Source: an uncultured Clostridium sp.
GTDB lineage: Bacteria; Bacillota; Clostridia; TANB77; CAG-508
Assembly: GCA_945610215.1 (NCBI GenBank)
Contig: CALYZR010000012.1
Coordinates: forward strand, 1-9,797
Length of the DNA stretch: 9,797 nucleotides
Direction of reading: 5' to 3'
Under the pieces are notes generated by a model, which made no database searches, was not told the DNA's origin, and was given only the letters and a program-made list of their open reading frames with translations. A program made the position numbers and the translations under genes. Positions 1 to 5,633 of the stretch are shown in pieces (the first letter of the stretch is position 1; every line of letters starts with the position of its first letter).

Positions 1-195
1 TTTTAATATTACTACTTCTCCGTTTTCACTTTCTTCATCTTCTACTGGTAATAATACTACATATTCTTCTCCATCTAATTCTATTAAATCTAAAAATTCA
101 AATTGTACTTCATTTCCATCCTCATCGTTTAAAATTATAATATTGTCTAATTCTTCGTCTAGTCCTTCCATATTATCATTATCTTCAAAATCCAT
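1..195 (-). CDS. DUF1292 (YrzB-like) acidic protein, 3' end cut by window edge
   Basis: The ATG at 193-195 opens a frame of 65 codons that runs off the left edge without a stop. The product is very acidic and begins MDFEDNDNMEGLDEELDN; it then shows the DUF1292 pattern of a short beta-rich block (IIILNDEDGNEVQFEFLDLI, then LDGEEYVVLLPVE). The C-terminal part is missing, so only the first two thirds or so of a typical DUF1292 protein is visible. A good Shine-Dalgarno (AAAGGAG) lies about ten bases upstream. In many Firmicutes this family is encoded directly after ireB (DUF965) and ruvX, which is the order seen here and supports the call. No biochemical function is known for the family. It has its own sigma-A promoter (256-284) besides probable read-through from ruvX. 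Confidence 0.85.
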   Translation of the reverse strand, partial: MDFEDNDNMEGLDEELDNIIILNDEDGNEVQFEFLDLIELDGEEYVVLLPVEDEESENGEVVILK

Positions 196-255
196 TATTC
201 TTTTGTCTCCTTTCATTTTTATATTAATTGCTTTGCAATATTAATGTCTTATGCA

Positions 256-284
256 TTTATACCATATTGTGCTACTTTTTTCAA
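256..284 (-). promoter_or_regulatory. Sigma-A promoter of the DUF1292 gene
   Basis: On the minus strand TTGAAA (279-284) and TATAAA (256-261) are separated by exactly 17 bases, giving a good housekeeping promoter just beyond the ruvX stop codon. Transcription would begin near 249, leaving a leader of roughly 55 bases before the DUF1292 start. This would let the last gene be expressed apart from the upstream operon. Called from consensus only. Confidence 0.6.
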
Positions 285-288
285 TAGT

Positions 289-708
289 TTATTTAATTTT
301 ATTTATATATACTTCCAATATATATACTGCAGATATCGTGTCAACTAATGCCTTTTTCTTTCTCTTATTAATGTCAAGATCATTCATTGTTTTATGTGCT
401 TGGACTGTTGTAAGTCTTTCATCTATTTTATCAATTTTAATTTTGTTATATTTACATTTTAGCTTATGCATGAATTTTTCTGTTTTTTCTACTCTTGGTC
501 CCTTTGTTCCATTCATATTAATTGGCATACCAATCACTATCGTTCCAATATTACTATATTCATTCAAGATTTTATCAAGTTCTGCAAGCAATATCTTATC
601 ATTTCCTTTATGTTCTATTGTTTTTAGTCCTTGTGCAGTTATATTTAATTCATCTGTTATTGCTATGCCAGCTCTAGCTTCTCCATAATCAATTCCAAGT
701 ATTCGCAT
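289..708 (-). CDS. ruvX: RuvX/YqgF family: putative Holliday junction resolvase / pre-16S rRNA nuclease
   Basis: This 139-residue protein has the usual length and all the landmarks of the YqgF/RuvX RNase H-like fold. The first strand carries GIDYGEARAGIA with the acidic residue D7. The central strand and loop VIGMPINMNGTKGPR spans about 58-72. DERLTT at 96-101 supplies the second acidic residue (E97), and D123 in VDTISAVYIL supplies the third. Family members are essential or nearly so; the E. coli protein acts in 5' maturation of 16S rRNA, while RuvC-like junction cleavage was proposed from fold similarity. It starts one base after the ireB stop, with only a weak purine-rich ribosome site (AGAAG) inside the end of ireB, so its translation is probably coupled to ireB. 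The ireB-ruvX-DUF1292 order is common in Firmicutes. Confidence 0.93.
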   Translation of the reverse strand: MRILGIDYGEARAGIAITDELNITAQGLKTIEHKGNDKILLAELDKILNEYSNIGTIVIGMPINMNGTKGPRVEKTEKFMHKLKCKYNKIKIDKIDERLTTVQAHKTMNDLDINKRKKKALVDTISAVYILEVYINKIK

Positions 709-709
709 A

Positions 710-964
710 TTATTCTTCTAATCCTATATAATTTTTTACCATTCTCTCTAGAAGTTCATCTCTTTCTATTTGTCTAATAAGATTTCTAGCATTCTTATAA
801 CTTGTTATATATGTTGGATCACCAGATAGTATGTATCCAACTATTTGGTTCACTGGATTATATCCTTTTTCTGATAATGCCTCATATACTTCTTTTAAAA
901 TTTCCTTTGCCTTAATGCTATTATCTCTTTCAACTTCAAAATTCATTGTTTTATCGTCTATCAT
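710..964 (-). CDS. ireB: IreB family regulatory phosphoprotein (DUF965)
   Basis: An 84-residue protein with the highly conserved family core from about 26 to 80: YEALSEKGYNPVNQIVGYI, then SGDPTYITSYKNARNLIR, then an ERDELLE helix. In Enterococcus faecalis, IreB is a small negative regulator of cephalosporin resistance. There it is phosphorylated by the PASTA-domain Ser/Thr kinase IreK on two N-terminal threonines. Here only one threonine, T6 in MIDDKTMNFEV, lies in the corresponding N-terminal stretch. The start is fixed by an AGGAGGT ribosome site five bases upstream, which contains the TAG stop of the preceding GAF gene; ruvX follows one base after the stop. In many Firmicutes alaS lies just upstream, but here a GAF-domain gene does. 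Presence of the partner kinase cannot be judged from this window. Confidence 0.92.
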   Translation of the reverse strand: MIDDKTMNFEVERDNSIKAKEILKEVYEALSEKGYNPVNQIVGYILSGDPTYITSYKNARNLIRQIERDELLERMVKNYIGLEE

Positions 965-973
965 TTTTACCTC

Positions 974-2074
974 CTATATGCAATTGATATTGCTTTCACT
1001 TTTATCTGCATTGTCTAAATATTCTTCCAATTTTTTAGTTACTTCTTCTAGCCCTGTTCCTTTATAATACGTTGCTAATATAAAGTTTGTTCTTGGGTGC
1101 ATAAATATTTTTTTTTTTGTTTTTTTATTTTTTTCTATTTCTTCTTTTTTTATTGTTATTTTTTCTATTTCTTGTTTTATCGATTTAATAAACTCTTCTA
1201 CTCCTTCTAAATCTACCCCTGAAAATGCTATTGCAAATTTAGGTCCCATGTATCTTACAAATATATATTGTGCTGATATTGATGATTTAACAATATTACT
1301 AACATCTATAATTGTTTTGGTTCCAAAGTCTCTGCCTATTTTTTTATTTATTTCTTCTATATTAGTAATACTAAACATACATATTGTAGACTGTGCATAT
1401 TTATCAATTGTTCTCTTTCCTTTTCCATATAGATACTCTGCTGAATTTAAACCTGTACTTTTATCTACTCTGTATATATTTTCTATTGTATTCTGATATG
1501 ATACGGTTTTCAATACTGAAACTATGTTTTCTCTAACAATTCCTAATACATTTGTATCCATATTATCAAATGCATGAGCTTCGCTACTCTCTATTATCCA
1601 ATATCCTATATATATATTATCTATATACAAAGGGAAAAACATAGCTGATTTTGCTCTGCCCATCTCACTCTTTTGATAAGCAAGTTTTTCTCCTTCTCCA
1701 TTTATTGTTACATATTTTGGTGTTGCAGTAGAGATACTATCTTTAAACATTTCTTCTGTATGCAAGTTTCTTAAAGTATCCCAATGTCTTTCATCTACAT
1801 TAGATGCTTTTATTACATATTCTGCTCCGTTAAATACTACTATTGTAGAATATTTTATTTCAAATTTCTCTATTAATATATCGTTAATCACTTGCAATTT
1901 ATTATCCACAGATGTATCTTTCCCAATTGTATCCATAAATTCCTGTAGTACTTTTAAGTTCTTTACTTTTTCATTTACATTTTGCAAACTTTTAACTTTT
2001 TTACTTATGTTTAAATTATATAGTACTAATAATACTATGATTATTATTAATATCAGTATTCCTATTAAGATCAA
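974..2074 (-). CDS. Membrane-anchored GAF protein with a degenerate GGDEF-like domain
   Basis: The 366-residue product has one N-terminal membrane helix (about 2-20), a short coiled segment (25-45), a GAF-like domain (about 45-190) and a C-terminal region that follows the GGDEF plan. Residues 204-210 (DKSTGLN) match the DxLTGLxN entry motif; 231-260 corresponds to the first strand and helix, but the metal-binding aspartate is a serine (FSITNIEEINKKIG). The signature GG(D/E)EF reads MGPKF at 276-280. Diguanylate cyclase activity is therefore unlikely; a sensory or scaffold role is inferred. A lysine-rich insert at 308-323 is encoded over long A-runs. The start is TTG at 2072-2074, behind a GGGGTGAT ribosome site; no ATG occurs in frame before residue 47, and starting there would remove the membrane helix. 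It begins 16 bases after the CpaE-like gene and its TAG stop lies inside the ireB ribosome site. The physiological role is unknown. Confidence 0.75.
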   Translation of the reverse strand: MILIGILILIIIIVLLVLYNLNISKKVKSLQNVNEKVKNLKVLQEFMDTIGKDTSVDNKLQVINDILIEKFEIKYSTIVVFNGAEYVIKASNVDERHWDTLRNLHTEEMFKDSISTATPKYVTINGEGEKLAYQKSEMGRAKSAMFFPLYIDNIYIGYWIIESSEAHAFDNMDTNVLGIVRENIVSVLKTVSYQNTIENIYRVDKSTGLNSAEYLYGKGKRTIDKYAQSTICMFSITNIEEINKKIGRDFGTKTIIDVSNIVKSSISAQYIFVRYMGPKFAIAFSGVDLEGVEEFIKSIKQEIEKITIKKEEIEKNKKTKKKIFMHPRTNFILATYYKGTGLEEVTKKLEEYLDNADKSESNINCI

Positions 2075-2090
2075 GTTATCACCCCATAAA

Positions 2091-4418
2091 TTATTGTTGA
2101 TATTTGTTTTTCATTTTGTCCAATGTACTATTTATATTGCTAGAAAAATTATCTTTATATTGATTTCCTCTTGGCGAATATGTTTGTCTATTAATTAGTG
2201 GATAAACCATTCCTGCCAGTTCTTTTAATGCTATTGTTAATGGCTTTGTGTATCCATTTAAAGATATAGAGCAGTTTATTAATGAATCTAAATATTTGAT
2301 ATAGTTTGGAATTTCTAAGGGTATTTCACAATATGTTATTTTTTCTGGGTCAAATAGATTTTTCATGTATGACATTGATGGATCATTATAATTAGATATT
2401 CCTTCTATAAGTCTTTTTACTGAAACACTTTTTATTTTTACGCTCTTATTTATTACTATTTTTATCTTTTCTTGTTTTAATATGTTTCTAGATTGTAAAT
2501 TTCTTAAAAATGCAGTTAATGGTTGCATTGTTAATACATCCATACTTTGTACTAAATATATTTCTTGTGCTCTATCAAAATATTCCATTGGTGTATCAAA
2601 ATCACAATCTATCAATACTGCTGAAAAATTCTTTAGTAATGTACTCAATATTGTTTCTACATCTGAATAATCATTCTCTTCTTCTGGAAGGCTAGTAAAT
2701 ATTGATAAATTTTTATTTACTCTAACACCTTCTGCCACACCACTTCTCAATTTATATATACTATTTTTAGCAGTATTCATTAATTGTTCTTCATTGTTTG
2801 TATATACATAATATGCATTTTTATTCTTAGACATATCTAATATTGCTGTTGATATACCTATGCTAGATAGCATTTCTGCCACATTGTTTACAATAAAAGA
2901 TGTTCCGTTTTTTGTTGTTCCTACAAATGCAACTATTTTTTTATCTTTTGTTATTAGCGAGTTAAATTCTTCGCTACTTGGTTTATATGCAGTTTTTACT
3001 AAATCATCTTGTTTAGCTGTATAATTGCTTTGAGCATATTGATTGCTAGATTTTTCTTCTGTTTCGTTTCCTAAGCTAAATAAATCTAAGCTCTCATCCT
3101 CATCTTCATCATTTTCTAATGCAGATAAATCTATTGCTTCTTCTAACGCATCTTGTTCTTGGTTATTCTCATCTTCTTCATCTAATCCAAATAAATCTAT
3201 TGCTTCTTCTTGCTCATTGCTTGTTTCATCTATTTGTTTTTCTTCATCGTCACCATCTAGATTAAATAAATCTATTAAATCATCATCTTCTTCAGATTTA
3301 TCATTTTCTTCTAGTAATGGAACTGGTTTCTTTGGAGGTCTTCCTCTGCCCCTTTTAGGTTTATCTTCTTGTTGTTCTTCAGCTGGTACAACTTTCTTAG
3401 GTCTACCTCTACCTCTTTTTGGTTTTTCTGCCATTTCGACAGTTGTTTCAGTTGGTTCCTGGATAGAATCAATAATAGAATCAATTTTGTCCTCTATTAC
3501 TGGTTTTTCAATTTCTTCTGTTGTTTCTATCAGATCTTGTTGTGGTTGTTCTTTTATTAATCTTTTAACACCTGTTTTATTAACACTTTTTGGTATAACA
3601 ATAGGTTTTGTAATTTTTGTTTTTTCCGATTCTGTACTTATTAGTTTCTCTTGAATCGCATTCCTTGGTTTTTGAACTTGTGTTGTTTTTTTCGCAGAAA
3701 TACTTTGCCCTCCCACTTTAGGTTGAAAAGCCATTAATTGTTGATATTTAGGTGACCTTTCCTCTAAAACAGCTTTTACTCCCATTGGTAAATACCTTAT
3801 TATTATTTTTAATTGTATATCATTATATTGTGATACAATATTATTAAAACTATCAACATATTTGTCTTCATTTTTTCCAAGTCTTCTATAGTGTTCCAAT
3901 ATATTTTGAATTTCTACTTCACTAACATTATTTTCGTTTTCTGGTTGGTAATTAACACTATCAGATTCAATTTTATAATATTGCTTTGCATCTTTTTTAG
4001 TTCTTGGTTTATTTATTAATCTGCATACTTCGTCTATACTTCTATCTTGACCAATTATTGCATTATAAATTCCTATTCCAAATAATTTTACTAACATTTC
4101 ATCTGATTTTGTTCTTCTATCTGAACAAATTAATATTATATCTGTATTATTTCCTTCTGTATCTATTGCCTCATCACTTATATTATCTAATTTCTCAAAC
4201 AAGAACTTATCTATTGTGTCATAATTATTATTTGCAAATGGTTCTAAGTCTTCACTTATAACAACTCTATCATAAGTTTTATCTTTTTGTAATTCTTTTA
4301 GAATTGCATTAAAGTAATATACATTTTTATATGATAAAATTTCTTTATAATCTTTTTGATATTTTTTTATTATTGCTTCCGAAATGTCATCATTATTTAC
4401 TGCGAATAAAACCTTCAT
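2091..4418 (-). CDS. Large CpaE/MinD-like protein with receiver-like N-terminus, two AT-hooks, acidic repeats and atypical P-loop
   Basis: I start this at the ATG at 4416-4418, because GGAGG (4427-4431) sits eight bases before it; a TTG five codons earlier overlaps that ribosome site. The product is then 775 residues. Residues 1-135 look like a receiver-type alpha/beta domain (MKVLFAVNN, later IILICSDRR and an IGIYNAI segment), as in CpaE proteins. A helical block follows at about 165-230, then a disordered linker. Two AT-hooks (PKRGRGRPKK at 333-342, PKRGRGRPPKK at 354-364) and four acidic repeats around IDLFxLD (378-452) lie in this linker. Residues 493-745 resemble a MinD/ParA-type ATPase: VGTTKNGTSF (499-508) at the P-loop position and VLIDCDFDT (601-609) at Walker B. 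The canonical KGGxGK(T/S) lysines are not in place, so ATP hydrolysis is doubtful. CpaE-like proteins localise pilus or secretion machines; that role here is inferred. The neighbouring small pilin-like protein agrees with it. Confidence 0.72.
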   Translation of the reverse strand: MKVLFAVNNDDISEAIIKKYQKDYKEILSYKNVYYFNAILKELQKDKTYDRVVISEDLEPFANNNYDTIDKFLFEKLDNISDEAIDTEGNNTDIILICSDRRTKSDEMLVKLFGIGIYNAIIGQDRSIDEVCRLINKPRTKKDAKQYYKIESDSVNYQPENENNVSEVEIQNILEHYRRLGKNEDKYVDSFNNIVSQYNDIQLKIIIRYLPMGVKAVLEERSPKYQQLMAFQPKVGGQSISAKKTTQVQKPRNAIQEKLISTESEKTKITKPIVIPKSVNKTGVKRLIKEQPQQDLIETTEEIEKPVIEDKIDSIIDSIQEPTETTVEMAEKPKRGRGRPKKVVPAEEQQEDKPKRGRGRPPKKPVPLLEENDKSEEDDDLIDLFNLDGDDEEKQIDETSNEQEEAIDLFGLDEEDENNQEQDALEEAIDLSALENDEDEDESLDLFSLGNETEEKSSNQYAQSNYTAKQDDLVKTAYKPSSEEFNSLITKDKKIVAFVGTTKNGTSFIVNNVAEMLSSIGISTAILDMSKNKNAYYVYTNNEEQLMNTAKNSIYKLRSGVAEGVRVNKNLSIFTSLPEEENDYSDVETILSTLLKNFSAVLIDCDFDTPMEYFDRAQEIYLVQSMDVLTMQPLTAFLRNLQSRNILKQEKIKIVINKSVKIKSVSVKRLIEGISNYNDPSMSYMKNLFDPEKITYCEIPLEIPNYIKYLDSLINCSISLNGYTKPLTIALKELAGMVYPLINRQTYSPRGNQYKDNFSSNINSTLDKMKNKYQQ
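3063..3287 (-). repeat. Four acidic IDLFxLD repeats inside the CpaE-like gene
   Basis: The encoded stretch has four copies of a unit built on (A/L/S)(I/L)DL(F/S)xL followed by an Asp/Glu run: LIDLFNLDGDDEE, AIDLFGLDEEDEN, AIDLSALENDEDED and SLDLFSLGNETEE. Units two and three retain an identical 20-base DNA match (3125-3144 and 3191-3210), so the array arose by duplication and part of it is recent or kept by selection. The short amphipathic core in an acidic background resembles a linear interaction motif displayed several times. Confidence 0.75.
3327..3425 (-). repeat. Duplicated AT-hook motif (RGRGRP) inside the CpaE-like gene
   Basis: Two basic motifs, KPKRGRGRPKK (3393-3425) and KPKRGRGRPPKK (3327-3362), fit the AT-hook consensus centred on GRP with flanking basic residues. 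AT-hooks bind the minor groove of AT-rich DNA, and this genome segment is strongly AT-rich. The two copies are 30 bases apart and similar at DNA level, consistent with an internal duplication. DNA binding is inferred from the motif, not shown. Confidence 0.75.
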
Positions 4419-4426
4419 GCTTTTAA

Positions 4427-4431
4427 CCTCC
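4427..4431 (-). promoter_or_regulatory. Ribosome binding site that decides the CpaE-like start
   Basis: GGAGG lies eight bases before the ATG at 4418. The alternative TTG at 4431-4433 lies within this same site (TTGGAGG) and has no ribosome site of its own, so the ATG is preferred. Confidence 0.8.
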
Positions 4432-4473
4432 AAATTTATCTCTAATTAGTATATTTTTATCTATAATTGCTTT

Positions 4474-4872
4474 TTAGCTCCATCCTCTTACTACTATTGC
4501 AAATATAAGTGGTAATACTTGACAAATTACAAGTATTGTAACCAATGCAATTATTAATCCAAATCCTTTATGTTTCATATCCAATCTTCTTGTACCTAAT
4601 ACATATTGATAAAGTGCCCCTATTGCTATTCCAATAAAGCAAAATGGTATACTATATAGTCTAATTTTATTTAATATTAATGCTGTCATTCCATATTCTT
4701 TTGAACCATATTTTCTTGCATATTCATCCATTTCACTGTTTACTTTTTCACTTTGTTCTACAATTTGACTTGCTGTATTTGTTTCTAGCATATTTTTTTC
4801 TTCCATTGCAAACACAGCTCCAAATGATAAAAATAATAATATTATTACAAAGCTTGCCACTATTTTTTTCAT
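4474..4872 (-). CDS. Small secreted/membrane protein with VirB2/pilin-like topology
   Basis: I do not recognise a named family. The 132-residue product has a clear signal peptide (residues 1-22: MKK, a hydrophobic core, then VFA before a likely cleavage). A charged segment follows at 23-71, then a membrane helix (about 72-92), a short basic loop (GTRRLDMKHKG, 93-103) and a second helix (104-128) ending RGWS. With the basic loop in the cytoplasm, both ends of the mature protein would face outward. That is the arrangement of VirB2/TrbC-type pilin subunits, but the hydrophilic N-terminal part is longer than usual and no sequence signature confirms it. It opens the operon: a sigma-A promoter lies at 4914-4942 and an AGGAGG site about 11 bases before the ATG. 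The CpaE-like gene follows after 55 bases. A pilus/secretion subunit or a small membrane partner of the CpaE-like protein are both possible. Confidence 0.7.
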   Translation of the reverse strand: MKKIVASFVIILLFLSFGAVFAMEEKNMLETNTASQIVEQSEKVNSEMDEYARKYGSKEYGMTALILNKIRLYSIPFCFIGIAIGALYQYVLGTRRLDMKHKGFGLIIALVTILVICQVLPLIFAIVVRGWS

Positions 4873-4913
4873 TATATTTTATTCCTCCTATTTTTTCCTT
4901 TTTTACTTATAAT

Positions 4914-4942
4914 ATCATACAATATAATTTTAAAAATAGCAA
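4914..4942 (-). promoter_or_regulatory. Sigma-A promoter of the pilin-like/CpaE-like/GAF/ireB/ruvX operon
   Basis: Minus-strand TTGCTA (4937-4942) and TATGAT (4914-4919) are 17 bases apart, lying between the spoVG terminator and the first gene. No other promoter of comparable quality was seen before ireB, so the five genes are probably one unit. Consensus-based call. Confidence 0.5.
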
Positions 4943-4963
4943 GAAATTTATTCGATTTTAAAC

Positions 4964-4991
4964 AAAAAAACATCTCCACTTGTGGAGATGC
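4964..4991 (-). terminator. Rho-independent terminator of spoVG
   Basis: A perfect hairpin (CATCTCCA, loop, TGGAGATG; 4971-4990) lies just after the spoVG stop and is followed on the minus strand by seven U residues (4964-4970). A T-run also follows on the plus strand (4992-4997), so it could work both ways, but only the minus direction has a gene feeding it. Confidence 0.92.
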
Positions 4992-5004
4992 TTTTTTATT
5001 TATT

Positions 5005-5289
5005 TTATTCTGCTGATTCTTCACTAGCTTCTTCTGCTTCTGGAGCTTCATAAGCTTCTAAAATAGCTTTTTGAATTTTCTCCCTTGTTTCAGCATTAAT
5101 TGGATGAGCTATATCTTTAAATTCTCCGTTTGGAGTTTTTCTACTTGGCATAGCTATAAATAATCCATTTTGGCTTTCGATAACTTTAATGTCGTGTATT
5201 ACGAATTCATTATCGAATGTTACAGAAGCAACAGCTTTCATTCTGTTTTCTGAATTTACTTTTCTTAAACGTACGTCTGTTATTTGCAT
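5005..5289 (-). CDS. spoVG: SpoVG regulatory RNA/DNA-binding protein
   Basis: The 94-residue protein matches SpoVG throughout: it opens [38 protein letters not shown], continues [25 protein letters not shown] and ends in a helix and an acidic Glu/Ala tail. (The opening is split here as [14 protein letters not shown] at 1-14 and the conserved VIHDIKVIE at 30-38.) SpoVG was found as a stage V sporulation factor in Bacillus and is now known as a broad post-transcriptional or transcriptional regulator that binds nucleic acids. The ribosome site AAGGCGGTG lies upstream of the ATG. The gene is monocistronic, bounded by a consensus-perfect sigma-H promoter (5357-5383) and a strong terminator. In many clostridia spoVG is near murC on the same strand; here murC is adjacent but divergent. 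Confidence 0.97.
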   Translation of the reverse strand: MQITDVRLRKVNSENRMKAVASVTFDNEFVIHDIKVIESQNGLFIAMPSRKTPNGEFKDIAHPINAETREKIQKAILEAYEAPEAEEASEESAE

Positions 5290-5325
5290 TTATGTGCACC
5301 GCCTTCCAATGTTTATAAAATTTTT

Positions 5326-5349
5326 TTGTACATATTTTTCTATGTACAA
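5326..5349. repeat. Perfect 9-bp inverted repeat at the start of the spoVG leader
   Basis: TTGTACATA and TATGTACAA flank a six-base spacer. The expected spoVG transcription start (about 5350) is at its edge, so the transcript would begin with this hairpin; as DNA it is also a typical operator-like dyad. It has no U-tract on the spoVG side, so it is not an intrinsic terminator. Confidence 0.7.
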
Positions 5350-5356
5350 TTTATTT

Positions 5357-5383
5357 ATTCGCCAAAAAAATTTTTTTTCCTTC
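5357..5383 (-). promoter_or_regulatory. Sigma-H promoter of spoVG
   Basis: The minus strand has GAAGGAAAA (5375-5383) and GGCGAAT (5357-5363) separated by 11 bases. This satisfies every position of the sigma-H consensus RnAGGAwww, N11-12, RnnGAAT. In Bacillus subtilis spoVG is a classic sigma-H target, so gene identity and promoter type agree. Transcription should begin near 5350, giving a leader of about 60 bases. Confidence 0.85.
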
Positions 5384-5451
5384 TTTATTTTACAATAATA
5401 TTTTAATTATTTTAAATTCACATTTTCGATGTTAATTTCATATTGTTATAT

Positions 5452-5562
5452 AAATTGTAATTTGTGTTCATTCGGGTGAATTCAGGACAGTCCCAAAAAT
5501 CCCCAGGTTTGGTGATTTTAAGGGACAGTCCCTAGAATTCCCCCTCACACAAATTACAATTT
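5452..5562. repeat. 111-bp MITE/REP-like nested palindromic element
   Basis: Perfect 16-base terminal inverted repeats (AAATTGTAATTTGTGT at 5452-5467, ACACAAATTACAATTT at 5547-5562) enclose further paired parts. These are GAATTC at 5478-5483 and 5535-5540, then GGACAGTCCC (5485-5494) and GGGACAGTCCC (5522-5532), each nearly self-complementary. The centre can form another stem, AAAATCCCC with GGTGATTTT, with one mismatch. Single-stranded, the whole element folds as one long hairpin. The G/C runs are unlike the surrounding AT-rich intergenic DNA, suggesting an inserted element. No coding frame and no clear target-site duplication were seen. The region 5384-5451 to its left shows nothing recognisable. 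Confidence 0.8.
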
Positions 5563-5574
5563 TACGCAAAATTA

Positions 5575-5603
5575 TTGAATTTTTTTCAATTTACCTGTAT
5601 AAT
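5575..5603 (+). promoter_or_regulatory. Sigma-A promoter of murC
   Basis: TTGAAT (5575-5580) and a perfect TATAAT (5598-5603) are 17 bases apart. The start of transcription would be near 5610, with a 24-base leader carrying AAAGGTG (5616-5622) before the murC ATG at 5634. The promoter begins 13 bases after the palindromic element, which therefore could influence but does not interrupt it. Confidence 0.8.
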
Positions 5604-5633
5604 CCTTTATTGTAGAAAGGTGTTGTAGCTAAA

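Noticed and set aside
223..247. ATTGC/GCAAT dyad after the DUF1292 promoter as a terminator
   Set aside because: The stem is only five pairs with no U-tract, and it would lie within the leader of the DUF1292 transcript.
251..688. A 145-codon hydrophobic open frame on the plus strand
   Set aside because: It lies opposite ruvX, whose protein has all family motifs; AT-rich antisense readily gives hydrophobic frames.
3063..3425. CRISPR-like or satellite repeat array
   Set aside because: The repeats are in frame, vary by codon and encode protein motifs; there are no regular repeat-spacer units.
3043..3654. A 203-codon Ser/Phe/Leu-rich open frame on the plus strand
   Set aside because: It is the antisense of the acidic repeat and AT-hook linker of the CpaE-like gene; the low-complexity Ser runs mirror Asp/Glu codons, and no ribosome site or family match is visible.
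4419..4433. TTG start five codons upstream for the CpaE-like protein
   Set aside because: The TTG overlaps the GGAGG site that serves the ATG at 4418 and has no ribosome site of its own.
5452..5562. The palindromic element as an intrinsic terminator
   Set aside because: It lies between divergent promoters with no transcript entering from either side, and its stem is interrupted and lacks a proper U-tract directly after a compact hairpin.
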